DNA from: Thalassiosira profunda
Lineage: Eukaryota; Bacillariophyta; Thalassiosirophyceae; Thalassiosirales; Thalassiosiraceae
DNA: 25,534 nucleotides
Direction of reading: 5' to 3'
NCBI GenBank assembly: GCA_036939355.1
Contig: JALLAP010001712.1
Location: 1-25,534, forward strand
In this document: positions 7,902 through 16,084 of the stretch, piece by piece
Layout: the number at the start of each line of letters is the position of its first letter
How positions within the stretch are numbered: the stretch's first letter is position 1
The notes under the pieces: model-generated
What the model saw: only the letters and a program-made list of their open reading frames with translations
Told to the model about the DNA's origin: nothing
The model's database searches: none
Made by a program: the position numbers and the translations under genes

Positions 7902-9621
7902 TTACTGCCTGCCAAAGAAGTCCCGTTGCGCCTGCGTAAGGTTCTCCTCCTTTGAATCTTCCTCCTCCTCCTCCTGAACCTCGTCGTTCGCACCTGTTGC
8001 CACATCCCGCACGTCCTCCACGGCCCCGCGCACCTCCTTCAGATCGTCCTCTATCGAGTCCTGGACGTCGGCCACCATATCTTCCAGCGCCCCCTCCACC
8101 GAGTCCGCGAGTTCCTTCGCCTCCTCCTCGACGATGTCCCGCACGTCCCCCGGAACCTTTGCGGCGGCCTTGGTGACGTTCCGGAGGGCCCCGCCGACGT
8201 CCCCGCCTTCCTCGCGCAGGGCCGCCTGGACGTCCTCCACCGCATCGCGCATTTGCTCGAGATCCTCCTCGACCGCATCCTGCACCTTCGCCACGACGTC
8301 GTTCGCCGCGTCGCTCACGGCCGAGGCGACTTTCTCGCTATCTTTCTCGATTGTTGAGCGAGCGTTGTCCACCAATGAGGTTGTCGCCTCCACTGCCTTT
8401 TTCACCCGCGCGCCCACGTCACTGCTCTCGCTGTCCTTCACCTCTTTCTCTTCCTCCACGCGCAGCTCCGCCGCCAGCGAGTCCAGCAGGCCCTCGTCGT
8501 CGAGCAACGCGCTTCCCTTCCTGGCAAAGACTCGCAATTGCTCCACCACCGGCCCGGGGGTTCTGCTCACGCGAATGTCCTCGTCGACGAACACCGTGTC
8601 GAAGGAGCCGGATTGGAACTCTCCCAAAAGATTATTGAGCCCGAAGACGTCGGCGCCGTCGGGATCGAGGTTTTGGGAGGTTCCGGCGACGTTCACTGCG
8701 CAAGAGACGACGAAGGGTGAGACCGAAGAAAATTGCATCTGCACAAAGATTGGTTGCAAATCATCACTCACACACGGAGCTCATCCACGCAATCTTCGTC
8801 CGCAGCACGGGCTTGACGCTCTCCACCTCGGCCTTGTGCACCAGGACCACCTTCGACTTCTTCACTTGCAGTGGATTGACGTTGACGTTGCCCAGGACGC
8901 CGAACAATGGCGACTCCTCGGGGAGGACGCCCTCCAATGTATCGAGCGGCGACACTTCGATCACGTTGTCGACGCGGTCGATTGCTCCTCCCGATTCGCC
9001 CGACCCGTCGTTGCGAATGCGCTGCGTCACCTCGACGGTATTGCGGATCGACTTTTGGAGCGGGTTGTCGGTCCCGAAGAGGGAGAGGCCGGAGCGGGGC
9101 TGCCGCCCGAACCACCCGCCCCTTTTCTCTTTCCTCTTGTCGAGGCGACTTCGAATGTTGGACGAGGGCAGGCCGGCCGTGGCGATCAGCGTCCAATCGC
9201 CCAGCAGCAGATCCTTTTCGCGCTCTCCCGGCAAAGGGGCCAGCGCCTCCAATTCGTTGACGGCGGTCTGCAGCTTTTTCTTGTCGGCGGGGCGGGAGAC
9301 GAAGGTGCCCGAGGGCGAATTGGCCGCGAGGGTCCGGGCCAAGGCCAACAGGCGATTTCGGGATTGCAATACCGCCTCGGGATCGCCGCCGGACGAAGAG
9401 ATATCGGCGTCGAGGGCGGCGTCGGACGGGACCTCGTCGAGGGCCGTCGCGGCGAGCGGGGTGCACGACCGTTGGTGCTGTGGGTGGAGGTGCACGAGAT
9501 GTGAGTGCAACGCAGATGCTGGCGGGTGCGCAAACGCCGGCGTTTGTCCCAGCGAGGCCGCCGTTGGCCGGAGGAGGAGCGCCGCCAGGGCCGCGGCCGC
9601 GCAGGGGAGGGGCTTCGTCAT
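7902..9621 (-). CDS. plastid fibrillin (PAP/fibrillin) with long acidic helical tail, one intron
   Basis: Exon 1 is 9621-8772 and exon 2 is 8695-7902. The preferred 76-nt intron (8696-8771) has a GTGAGT donor, a long pyrimidine tract and a CGCAG acceptor, and the frame closes to 547 residues. A 37-nt alternative (8739-8775) is less likely. The N-terminus is a signal peptide followed by TPAFAHPP, matching the ASAFAP-type plastid import motif. The middle region has LLGDWTLIATAGLP and, after the junction, FDTVFVDEDIRVSR, both typical of PAP/fibrillin, a lipocalin-like family of plastoglobules and thylakoids that binds lipids. The C-terminal 200 or so residues are acidic amphipathic helix with a repeated unit (VQDAVEEDLEQMRDAVEDV and VQDSIEDDLKEVRGAVEDV), not usual for the family. 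It converges with the tail-anchored gene, only 73 bp away. Confidence 0.82.
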
Positions 9622-9987
9622 GCTTTCGATCGTTGTGGTGGAGGTCGACCAGCAGGAGTTGTGTGCTCACTGAGCGCCCCGCCAACTCAGAATGAGTTGG
9701 GTTCGGATGTGTCTTCCCAGGCTTCTTACGGGTGGCGAAGAGCTTTCATAATCTTTGCTCTAGAAACTGCTTTGTTGTCCTCGAATTACGATACCCTCTC
9801 TAGCTTTGACCGCCTTTTTTTGCACCTAAGCAAGATTGCAGCTGCCGCACCCCTCGCCCACTTCTCTTCCTTCGTGTCTGCCTTCTGCGCTGCTCACTCT
9901 GCTCCTCGCATCTCGCATCCCCTCCTGGTCCTCCGCCACAATCAACCCCACATCGACCCAGAGGGCGTGTCGCTCGTGGCACGAAGA
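9622..9987. promoter_or_regulatory. divergent promoter region, fibrillin and aminotransferase
   Basis: This 366-bp spacer lies between divergent genes. The half nearer the aminotransferase is pyrimidine-rich (about 9800-9950, many CTC/TCT runs). The frame is open in line with the aminotransferase but has no ATG before 9988. No clear TATA box is seen. Confidence 0.4.
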
Positions 9988-11379
9988 ATGAAGCGGATCG
10001 CCGCGTGGGCGGCGGCGCTCGTTTCGCGGCGAAATCACTTTATGATTGCAAGATACCCCCAGTCATCAGCAGCCATCAACAACCGCCGCGAGGCACATCA
10101 CGCGCATCACTTCGCAGCCGCGGCGGGACCTCCGCCTGCTTCGACGTCGGCGGCCATGGCAGCGCGGGCCTCGGCGGTAGATATCAGCTCTAACGTCGTG
10201 TCTCGCAACGGGATCCTCCTTCCGTGGCGCCAGGTGCGGCAACAGTTCCGGCCGCTCGACTCCGACGACGACTGCGGCAGCAACAGCGTCCAGGATACGA
10301 ACCTCATACTGCCGGATTTGGACGCGCCCATGGATGCGTCAACGCTGCTCCAGGTGTTGCCCCGGGGCGCGTACACGACGTGCCGGACGGTGGGGAATGG
10401 CACTCGCATATATCAGTTCGACTATCACGTCAAGCGGCTGGCCCGGAGCGCCCAGAGCATCTTGGAGACCATCACGGGAGACGACAAAGAGAAGATAATG
10501 GCCAAAACAAATCACCCGCGACAGCACCACCGGACGCCGAGCCAGGAGGAAATCAGCGAGCTGAACATCGTCGATGAGGCGTGGGAGCGGGAGATGGCAC
10601 TGGAGTGCATCCGATCGACCCTCGACGCGTTTTGTGCCAAGTATCACGTGGAGGGGTGCAAGGACGACGGCAGCCACTGCGAGTTCCGCATCGTATTGCT
10701 CGCCACGTGGGAGAGAAAGGACGAGGCCGACGGCAATGGGCGCAAGCGCCCGTTCCAGAGCGCGCTGTACTGCCACGTGGGCGTCCTCCCCCACTCTCCT
10801 GCTAACGACGATTCGACAAAGAAGCACGTCCAAGTGCTGATCCACGGGCACGGGAGGGAGAACGCATTGGCCAAGGATTCCAAGTGGGTATTAGACCGAA
10901 AAAAGCTTGTGAACGGGGACGGCGACGAGTGTTCGCTGGAAGCGCGGCCGTCGTACGAGGAAATCATACTGCTCAACGACGACGGGGAGTTGCTCGAGGG
11001 GACGCAGACCAACTTTTACGTGGCCACCGAGGATTCAATAGTAACGGCTGATGAGGGCATTTTGTACGGATCCGTGAGAGATTCGGTGCTGAGGGTTTGT
11101 CGGGAGAACAATATTGCAGTGGAATTACGACCGCCGACCCTGGACGATCTCAAATGCGCCAGCGGGGTCTTCATCACGTCCACCAGTCGGCTCGTGATGC
11201 CGGTGCACGAGGTGGTGTTGGGAGATTTGCTATCGTTGAATGAGGAGGACGAAGAGAACGATGTTGAGCTCCCGGCGTCGTATTGCTATCCCAACTGCGA
11301 GACGACGGAGCGCATCCGACAGTTGGTGCGAAGAGATGTGGAGACGCACAGCACTCCGGTCTATGGAAGAGAGGAGTGA
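9988..11379 (+). CDS. class IV aminotransferase-like PLP enzyme (ADC lyase/BCAT fold)
   Basis: A 463-residue protein from the ATG at 9988. The open frame extends upstream without an ATG. ATGs at 10042 and 10156 (GCCATGGCA) are alternatives. The first 45 residues are Arg/Ala/His-rich with few acids, a possible organelle presequence. Residues about 126-155 (RGAYTTCRTVGNGTRIYQFDYHVKRLARSA) match the N-terminal class IV motif. KDSKWVLDRKKL at about 296-307 carries the likely PLP lysine. EIILLNDDGELLEGTQTNFYV at about 325-345 is the family signature around the cofactor phosphate. Layout and C-terminus resemble the plant and algal branch of D-amino-acid-aminotransferase-like enzymes. The actual substrate (aminodeoxychorismate, branched-chain or D-amino acids) cannot be decided. 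The end at residue 463 looks natural. The stop is doubled (TGATGA). Confidence 0.83.
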   Translation: MKRIAAWAAALVSRRNHFMIARYPQSSAAINNRREAHHAHHFAAAAGPPPASTSAAMAARASAVDISSNVVSRNGILLPWRQVRQQFRPLDSDDDCGSNSVQDTNLILPDLDAPMDASTLLQVLPRGAYTTCRTVGNGTRIYQFDYHVKRLARSAQSILETITGDDKEKIMAKTNHPRQHHRTPSQEEISELNIVDEAWEREMALECIRSTLDAFCAKYHVEGCKDDGSHCEFRIVLLATWERKDEADGNGRKRPFQSALYCHVGVLPHSPANDDSTKKHVQVLIHGHGRENALAKDSKWVLDRKKLVNGDGDECSLEARPSYEEIILLNDDGELLEGTQTNFYVATEDSIVTADEGILYGSVRDSVLRVCRENNIAVELRPPTLDDLKCASGVFITSTSRLVMPVHEVVLGDLLSLNEEDEENDVELPASYCYPNCETTERIRQLVRRDVETHSTPVYGREE

Positions 11380-11382
11380 TGA

Positions 11383-11912
11383 AGTGAACGCCCCTTCTTC
11401 ATTGGAGAGAAAGCAGACGGTCAAGCCGTTCACCGGGTGATGGACGAGTACAACGTGTGCGATCACGGGCACTACTTCCACATGGATTACGAACCCGACG
11501 TACGGAAGGCAATTCCGCCCAATCGGATCACGGTGTTCAAACCCTTCATGGACGCGATGGGGCTGTACCCGACCGAGGCAGGGACGGAGATGAACGACGA
11601 GCTGGCCAATGGGGCTCCATCGTGGCGGCCACGTCGGAGTGCCGGGCGGTGCGGCGGACGTTCACGCAATCACTGATGGAGGCGGCACGTGCCCTCTCGG
11701 ACGTCGAGGACCATCCCGTGAAAATGGTGGACGTCCGGCGGTTCAGCGACGTTGAAGTGCAGCACGTACTCTACAACTACGAGGTGATGGGGGTTGGGAG
11801 GCTGCGATTCGACCGGGGCAACGCGGCGCTCGAGCCGGAGGAGGTGGAATACCTGCGGCTGGTGTCTGGGGGGCCGGGGCAGCAGCTGATGGATGCCGTC
11901 ATGCTGCCGTGA
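11383..11912 (+). pseudogene. broken, unrecognised coding fragment behind the aminotransferase
   Basis: After the TGATGA stop of the aminotransferase, the same frame reopens at once and reads as good protein (ERPFFIGEKADGQAVHRVMD, then CDHGHYFHMDYEP and NRITVFKPFMDAMGLYPTEA). Between about 11610 and 11625 the frame must shift once. The new frame then continues (SIVAATSECRAVRRTF, ending VSGGPGQQLMDAVMLP) to a TGA at 11910-11912. The ATG at 11440 could start a separate 5'-truncated gene. The two stops could lie in an unrecognised intron (for example a phase-0 donor GTGCGA near 11325 and an acceptor after GGAGAG), which would make this an extension of the aminotransferase. The shift could be a sequencing error or true decay. 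I do not recognise the family. Confidence 0.5.
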
Positions 11913-12003
11913 TGGATGCCGGGAGACTGTAACTTCTTAACGATTAGGATCTAAGCCAAGCCTTTCGTTCAGTGATCGGATCTCTCTCATGGTAAACATT
12001 CAT

Positions 12004-12022
12004 CCGGCCGTGGGCCCCCGGG
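12004..12022 (+). repeat. left arm of perfect 19-nt inverted repeat
   Basis: CCGGCCGTGGGCCCCCGGG. Its exact reverse complement is at 14278-14296, 2.27 kb away. The two arms bracket the charged-repeat gene and its AT-rich surroundings. No target-site duplication is visible outside the arms. Confidence 0.7.
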
Positions 12023-12523
12023 CAAAAAAAGGCAGCTCGATATTCGCACGCCCCCGAGCCGCGCTCATGTTTTAGTCGCCGGCCAGTCACTGTCCCGATT
12101 TTTTAGGGCTGCGCGCCTCCATTTTGGGAGTTTTGTCTTTGCGATGGAACGGTTCCTACGTGAGACTTCCCGTAGAACGATTGCAATTTTCCACCAACGT
12201 GCGTACGTTTAGCGTGGTACTTTCTACGGTACTCAAACGGTAGGAATAGTACGGCCAAAATCACGTAGCTTACCGCACGTAGGTGTGGTGTAGAACATAC
12301 CAGAAGTGGTCGCGAAACTCGTGACTGCCTTACATTGGTACGGCGGAACTCGTGGAGTGAGAAATACGACTTGAGGTACATGTTGTCCTACGTAGGATGG
12401 GTCGCGTTCGACTTAAAAAAGCTTCGCATTTCGCATTTGAGAAGCTTGTTTGTACTACGAATTCGAAACTATCACTCACAAAGTCACAACACGGCAGTGT
12501 CAAATTCTCTCTTTTCTCGACTT

Positions 12524-12610
12524 TCACACCGAAACTTTTTGAGAACGGAAAAAAGGCCTGCTCCGGCCGATTATCGGCTATTTTTGGCTAACGGGAGTCC
12601 TTCGGTGTGA
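12524..12610. repeat. nested inverted repeats, possible 87-nt stem-loop
   Basis: TCACACCGAA (12524-12533) pairs with TTCGGTGTGA (12601-12610). Inside, GCCGAT/ATCGGC (12566-12578) forms a second, nearly concentric hairpin, followed by a T run. The pairing between the two stems is imperfect. It could be a cruciform, a small element or an RNA structure, and function is unknown. Confidence 0.45.
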
Positions 12611-12871
12611 CACTTTGCGTCCCGAGCTACAAGCTTCGTAGAGAGCTTATAAAGTAACTGAAAGTGCCAAATTAAAATTTATTGCTTCCCATTTTGTACG
12701 GTAAAACGAAGCTTGTAATTTATGGTTTATACCAGGTCGACCAGTGAATATGTCATTTGTTACGCAGTTGTTACCATGCCAATTGTTACTCACTCCGCAT
12801 TTTTACAAATCCGATGTTGAAGTTCGAAGATTCTTTATCCAAGATCCACGCACCAGGATAACAAAAATGCA

Positions 12872-12880
12872 TATATATAA
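12872..12880 (+). promoter_or_regulatory. TATA box of the charged-repeat gene
   Basis: TATATATAA lies 51 bp before the ATG at 12931. With initiation about 30 bp downstream, transcription would begin near 12900, favouring the ATG at 12931 over those at 12883 and 12901. Confidence 0.5.
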
Positions 12881-12930
12881 CCATGCATCACTTTCACATA
12901 ATGTATTACACCCTCCGGCGCCGCACAACC

Positions 12931-13887
12931 ATGAGTAAGAATCTTGCGCCGTCTCCCCCCGTCAAGTACGTGGTTGTTCCCACCGGCCCGGATAGGGCGA
13001 TGCCGGTGGCGGCCGCTCCGTCCGTTGCACTTCCTGCCGCTTCTGCGGCGTGTGTTCCACCCATCGCTGCGGTCGATGGACCTTCGGAGATGCATCATCA
13101 AGAGCTGCACCATCCGTTTAATGGAGCCGCCTCCACTCATCATTCTATCATTCTCGAAGGAGGCGCTCCATCGAACGTATGCACTGTTTGCAAGGGAAAC
13201 GAACCAAACGAAAAATTGAATACAGAGTGGAAACAGCTCGCGAGCGATAAGTGGACAATGAAGGAAAAGAAGGAAGAACGAAAAACGAAGAACTTGAAGT
13301 ACCACTTCGTACGAAAAAGGAAAGACAAAAGAGTCAAGACGGCAGAATCAGCTAACCTGGCTCGCCGAATGGGGCTAGAGTTAGACGCAATTGCGAGTGA
13401 GGACGAAAAGGAAAAACAAAAGGAGGGCAAAGGAGAAGCGCACGACAATGAGGGCGAAAAGGACGTGGAAATGGGGGGAAAGAAAACCACTGCAAAGGGC
13501 GGCGGGAGTGAGGGCGAAAAGGAAAAACAGAAGGAGGACAAAGGGGAAGCGCACGACAGTGAGGGGGAAAAGGACGTGGAAATGGGGGGAAAGGAAACCA
13601 CTGCAAAGGGCGACGATAACAACAAGAAAAGGAAGGACCAGAGTGAAAAGGGCGACGGTAAGGGGAAGAAGGGTGAGAAGCGCAAGAAATCCGCTACGCT
13701 GGAAAAGGGCAACAGGGTAGGAGGAGGGAGTACGGGCGCTGGATCACCAGCGAGGGCAAGTACGGCGACGAACGCATCGAAGTCACCAACTAGGAGCGGT
13801 ACGAGGAGGACGACGAGGGCTGACAATACGCCGGAAGTGCCAGAAGTGAGGACACCGAAACGACCCAAAAGGGGCGGAGCCACATGA
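12931..13887 (+). CDS. highly charged Lys/Glu-rich protein with internal duplication
   Basis: A 318-residue protein from the ATG at 12931; 12883 and 12901 are in-frame alternatives that lie too close to the TATA box. The first 100 residues are Pro/Ala/His-rich. A basic stretch follows (about 105-140, KEKKEERKTKNLKYHFVRKR). Then come two 37-residue repeats rich in Glu, Lys and Gly (EGEKDVEMGGK in each). The C-terminal 80 residues are basic and Ser/Thr-rich, ending KRPKRGGAT, a likely nuclear localisation signal. No folded domain, signal peptide or membrane helix is recognised. The codons are markedly more A-rich than in neighbouring genes, and the gene sits inside a segment bracketed by an inverted repeat. 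It may be a disordered nuclear protein or a young, lineage-specific gene. A real product is likely but not certain. Confidence 0.55.
   Translation: MSKNLAPSPPVKYVVVPTGPDRAMPVAAAPSVALPAASAACVPPIAAVDGPSEMHHQELHHPFNGAASTHHSIILEGGAPSNVCTVCKGNEPNEKLNTEWKQLASDKWTMKEKKEERKTKNLKYHFVRKRKDKRVKTAESANLARRMGLELDAIASEDEKEKQKEGKGEAHDNEGEKDVEMGGKKTTAKGGGSEGEKEKQKEDKGEAHDSEGEKDVEMGGKETTAKGDDNNKKRKDQSEKGDGKGKKGEKRKKSATLEKGNRVGGGSTGAGSPARASTATNASKSPTRSGTRRTTRADNTPEVPEVRTPKRPKRGGAT
13396..13617 (+). repeat. two 111-bp tandem repeats within the charged gene
   Basis: Units 13396-13506 and 13507-13617 are near-identical and in frame (37 codons each). Both contain GCGCACGACA, GACGTGGAAATGGGGGGAAA and ACCACTGCAAAGGGC. 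The few differences show the duplication is recent but not brand new. Confidence 0.85.
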
Positions 13888-14164
13888 GAGATGGAAACAA
13901 AGTATCTATGGAGCACAGGCGGAACAAATTGACGGGGGGACAGTGTTGTGAATGTAGGGTTAAAACTATATGAGTAAGAAAGATCAAAATGAATATCAGA
14001 CCGCTCTGTAAAACAAATACACAGACACAATCGAAATAACCCAAAAGACGAAGAACACAAGTTACGAATGAAGGCATGGAAAATACAATGAATCCTCCTG
14101 GATATTCCATACCTGCCAAACGCAACAAGAACTGCACAATAGGGCTCATAACCTATTAAGACAC

Positions 14165-14181
14165 ACCTACCTCGGGTAGGT
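14165..14181. promoter_or_regulatory. 17-nt palindromic GGTAGGT element
   Basis: ACCTACCTCGGGTAGGT is a perfect 7-bp inverted repeat around TCG. The core GGTAGG also appears as an inverted pair in the divergent promoter at 2621-2644. This could be a dimeric transcription-factor site; function is inferred. Confidence 0.4.
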
Positions 14182-14277
14182 ATTGCAGAGCAACTTTACA
14201 GACAGGGGCTCAGTCCCCCCTAAATGCTGCTAAGACGAACGCTCCTTAACACCGGAAACACTAGCATACAAATGACA

Positions 14278-14296
14278 CCCGGGGGCCCACGGCCGG
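14278..14296 (-). repeat. right arm of perfect 19-nt inverted repeat
   Basis: CCCGGGGGCCCACGGCCGG, the exact reverse complement of 12004-12022. Flanking bases on the two sides do not match, so this is not an obvious transposon end. Confidence 0.7.
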
Positions 14297-14487
14297 CCAG
14301 CAAATTCCATTTCCACGCTCGCCTGCACTGTAATTTGCTACTTTCCATTATTATATCGTTTGATGGTGCATCAGATTCCTCTCGAAAACGAGGTCGTGGT
14401 CCGACAAATGAGAGGTCGCGCGGCCAGTCTTCAGAGAGTCTGCCTCGAAAGATTTGCAACAATTATGTGAACTCACACATGTGAAGT

Positions 14488-14570
14488 GCAATTCTTCCTG
14501 AGATTTGCGCACTTCTGGAAGATTACACTGTAATGTTGGCAATTCTTCCGAGTGTAATCCTAAGATTTGC
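14488..14570. repeat. degenerate direct repeats and a small hairpin
   Basis: GCAATTCTTCC occurs at 14488-14498 and 14539-14549. Each is followed by AGATTTGC (14501-14508, 14563-14570), and a third, weaker GCAATTCTGC lies at 14601-14610. Between them, GATTACAC (14521-14528) pairs with GTGTAATC (14552-14559). They lie 150-240 bp upstream of a start codon, so they could be binding sites. Confidence 0.45.
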
Positions 14571-14723
14571 AGCCAAATGCGCACATGCGCTTGATTTTGT
14601 GCAATTCTGCATTTCTGCAGACTTCTGCCGCCGGCACCCGCGCTCACCCCCGGCACCCGGCGCGTATGCACCTTGACGGGAGCCGGAGCGATTCCCCGGC
14701 GGCGCGGCGCCCCCCCTTCTCAC

Positions 14724-16034
14724 ATGCGGCACGGGGGACAACAACACGACAGATCCGCACAACATCAACAGCACACAGATGACATGAGCGCGGAGAAAAT
14801 GGGCGGTGATCCCCGCCGTTCAGCCGGCGGCACGCCCGTCTTCGTGGACTACGCCCCGCCGGCGCCTCCCGCCCTCCTGCCCCCGGCGCGATACAAGCTT
14901 TCCCTCCTCGTCTACTGCCTCGTTTATTTGGCGGTGTGGTTCGCCGACGAGGCGGGGCTGCCGCAGTTTCTGACCTTCGGGGGATGGTTCTCGCCGGACC
15001 TGGCGCTGTTTTTGCAATTGGCCTTGACGGTGTTCACCCTCACCTTTGGGACGCTCGACGCCGTCGGCGAGGTCTTCACGTTCAAGCGCAAGGGGAAATT
15101 GTACGGGATTGGGGCGTGGCTGAAGGCGCCGCGGTCGACGTGGCTGCTGCGCTACTCGAACATATTTGCAGAATCGCTGGCTGTTGTGGTCCGGATACTC
15201 GAGGACGGGTTCTGTATGTTTGATGGGAGGAAAAAGAGTCCCACCGATGAAGAGTCACAGCAGTTTCAGTGTACCAACAAGGAGCACGTGGAGCTGCGGG
15301 TTGAGCATCGCATCGATGCAACAAAGATGAACGAATACGAGGAATGGTCGCGAAAGATAAAGGGGGTGAGCGCAAGATATGCGCACGGATTGGTGTCTGT
15401 CATGAGAAACGAGCAAATTCTGCCGTCGGAGGGTGACGATGAGAAATCAATCGATATTGGAGCCGATACCAAGCGGGAGAGCATGCTGATATCGACAACA
15501 TTGCTGTTCGAAGACATCGATTCTTTGAACGAATGGATGCTCTCTCCTCGCCGCAAGGTGATGATGGCTCAACTGAATCATTTGCTGCTGACGCCCAACG
15601 CCGAACGCTTGAGACTTGGCCGCGTGTTACCGGACGCATTCACAGATCTGTTCAATCAGCAGGGCCAGGCGCCCCAAAAGCCGCCAAAGAAATGGAAGGT
15701 GTGGTGGCTCACGCTCCTTGCACTCTTCATATCGATCAAATGGACGGGATCGATGCTCTCGTACTATTGGGAATTTTGGGGTTTGTACGACGAGGCGCTG
15801 CAGCGGCTGGTCTCGGTTGCGGTGACGGTCTTTCTCAATTCCTACATAATCGTGCCCCTGCTTTCGCTGCTCTTCGAGCCGTGGATGCGACGGAAACGGC
15901 ACGAGAAGATTGAAACGAAGGAGCCGTGGAGATTACTCAACGAAGGCTTCGAACGGTTGCTGTGGAAGTGCATGCTGACCTTGGCATTTTACGGAGGATG
16001 CCTCATCGCATGGATGGTGAAAGCCTACGCATAA
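14724..16034 (+). CDS. membrane protein with ABM-like (COG3224-type) domain
   Basis: A 436-residue protein from the ATG at 14724. The ATG at 14784 (MSAEKMGG) would give 416 residues and is equally plausible. Two hydrophobic helices lie at about 58-75 and 92-112. A soluble ferredoxin-like domain spans about 188-290 (VELRVEHRIDATKMNEYEEW ... LLFEDIDSLNEWMLSPRRK), matching the antibiotic-biosynthesis-monooxygenase superfamily. It is followed by PPKKWKVWWLTLLALF and further helices at about 363-385 and 415-432. ABM domain, then PP..W, then C-terminal membrane helices is the layout of COG3224 proteins, whose reaction is unknown. The extra N-terminal helix pair distinguishes this one. It converges on the coiled-coil gene 50 bp away. 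Domain call is good, biochemical role unknown. Confidence 0.75.
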   Translation: MRHGGQQHDRSAQHQQHTDDMSAEKMGGDPRRSAGGTPVFVDYAPPAPPALLPPARYKLSLLVYCLVYLAVWFADEAGLPQFLTFGGWFSPDLALFLQLALTVFTLTFGTLDAVGEVFTFKRKGKLYGIGAWLKAPRSTWLLRYSNIFAESLAVVVRILEDGFCMFDGRKKSPTDEESQQFQCTNKEHVELRVEHRIDATKMNEYEEWSRKIKGVSARYAHGLVSVMRNEQILPSEGDDEKSIDIGADTKRESMLISTTLLFEDIDSLNEWMLSPRRKVMMAQLNHLLLTPNAERLRLGRVLPDAFTDLFNQQGQAPQKPPKKWKVWWLTLLALFISIKWTGSMLSYYWEFWGLYDEALQRLVSVAVTVFLNSYIIVPLLSLLFEPWMRRKRHEKIETKEPWRLLNEGFERLLWKCMLTLAFYGGCLIAWMVKAYA

Positions 16035-16084
16035 AGTATCGTCGTTTGCGGCATTAGAATGTGAATGTTCCCTCGGGTTCTGGT

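Larger units (their letters stand above)
11913..12930. other. AT-richer intergenic segment with inverted repeats and a TATA box
   Basis: No gene is supported over about 1 kb. It contains one arm of a 19-nt inverted repeat (12004-12022) and nested inverted repeats (12524-12610). TACAAGCTTCGT at 12628-12639 is repeated inverted at 12706-12717, and many ACGTAG/CGTACG strings occur at 12150-12400. A strong TATA-like box (TATATATAA, 12872-12880) lies just before the next gene. Base composition is clearly less GC-rich than the flanking genes. Confidence 0.55.
13888..14723. promoter_or_regulatory. intergenic region with palindromes and degenerate repeats
   Basis: No gene is supported. It holds a 17-nt palindromic motif (14165-14181), the right arm of the 19-nt inverted repeat (14278-14296) and a set of GCAATTCTTCC/AGATTTGC direct repeats (14488-14570). 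It probably includes the 3' end of the charged gene and the promoter of the ABM-domain gene. Confidence 0.4.

Noticed and set aside
8134..9504. 456-codon plus-strand open frame opposite the fibrillin gene
   Set aside because: Ser/Thr/Arg-rich shadow of a GC-rich gene; the minus strand has the transit peptide, family motifs and good splice sites.
12566..12585. Hairpin plus T run as a bacterial-type terminator
   Set aside because: The surrounding genes are eukaryotic with introns; the structure is noted only as an inverted repeat.
13140..14060. 306-codon minus-strand frame opposite the charged gene
   Set aside because: Phe/Ser/Pro-rich reverse complement of Lys/Glu repeats, with no domain; the TATA box and start favour the plus strand.
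12004..14296. Calling the segment a DNA transposon
   Set aside because: The 19-nt inverted repeat is real, but there is no transposase, no target-site duplication and no longer terminal similarity.
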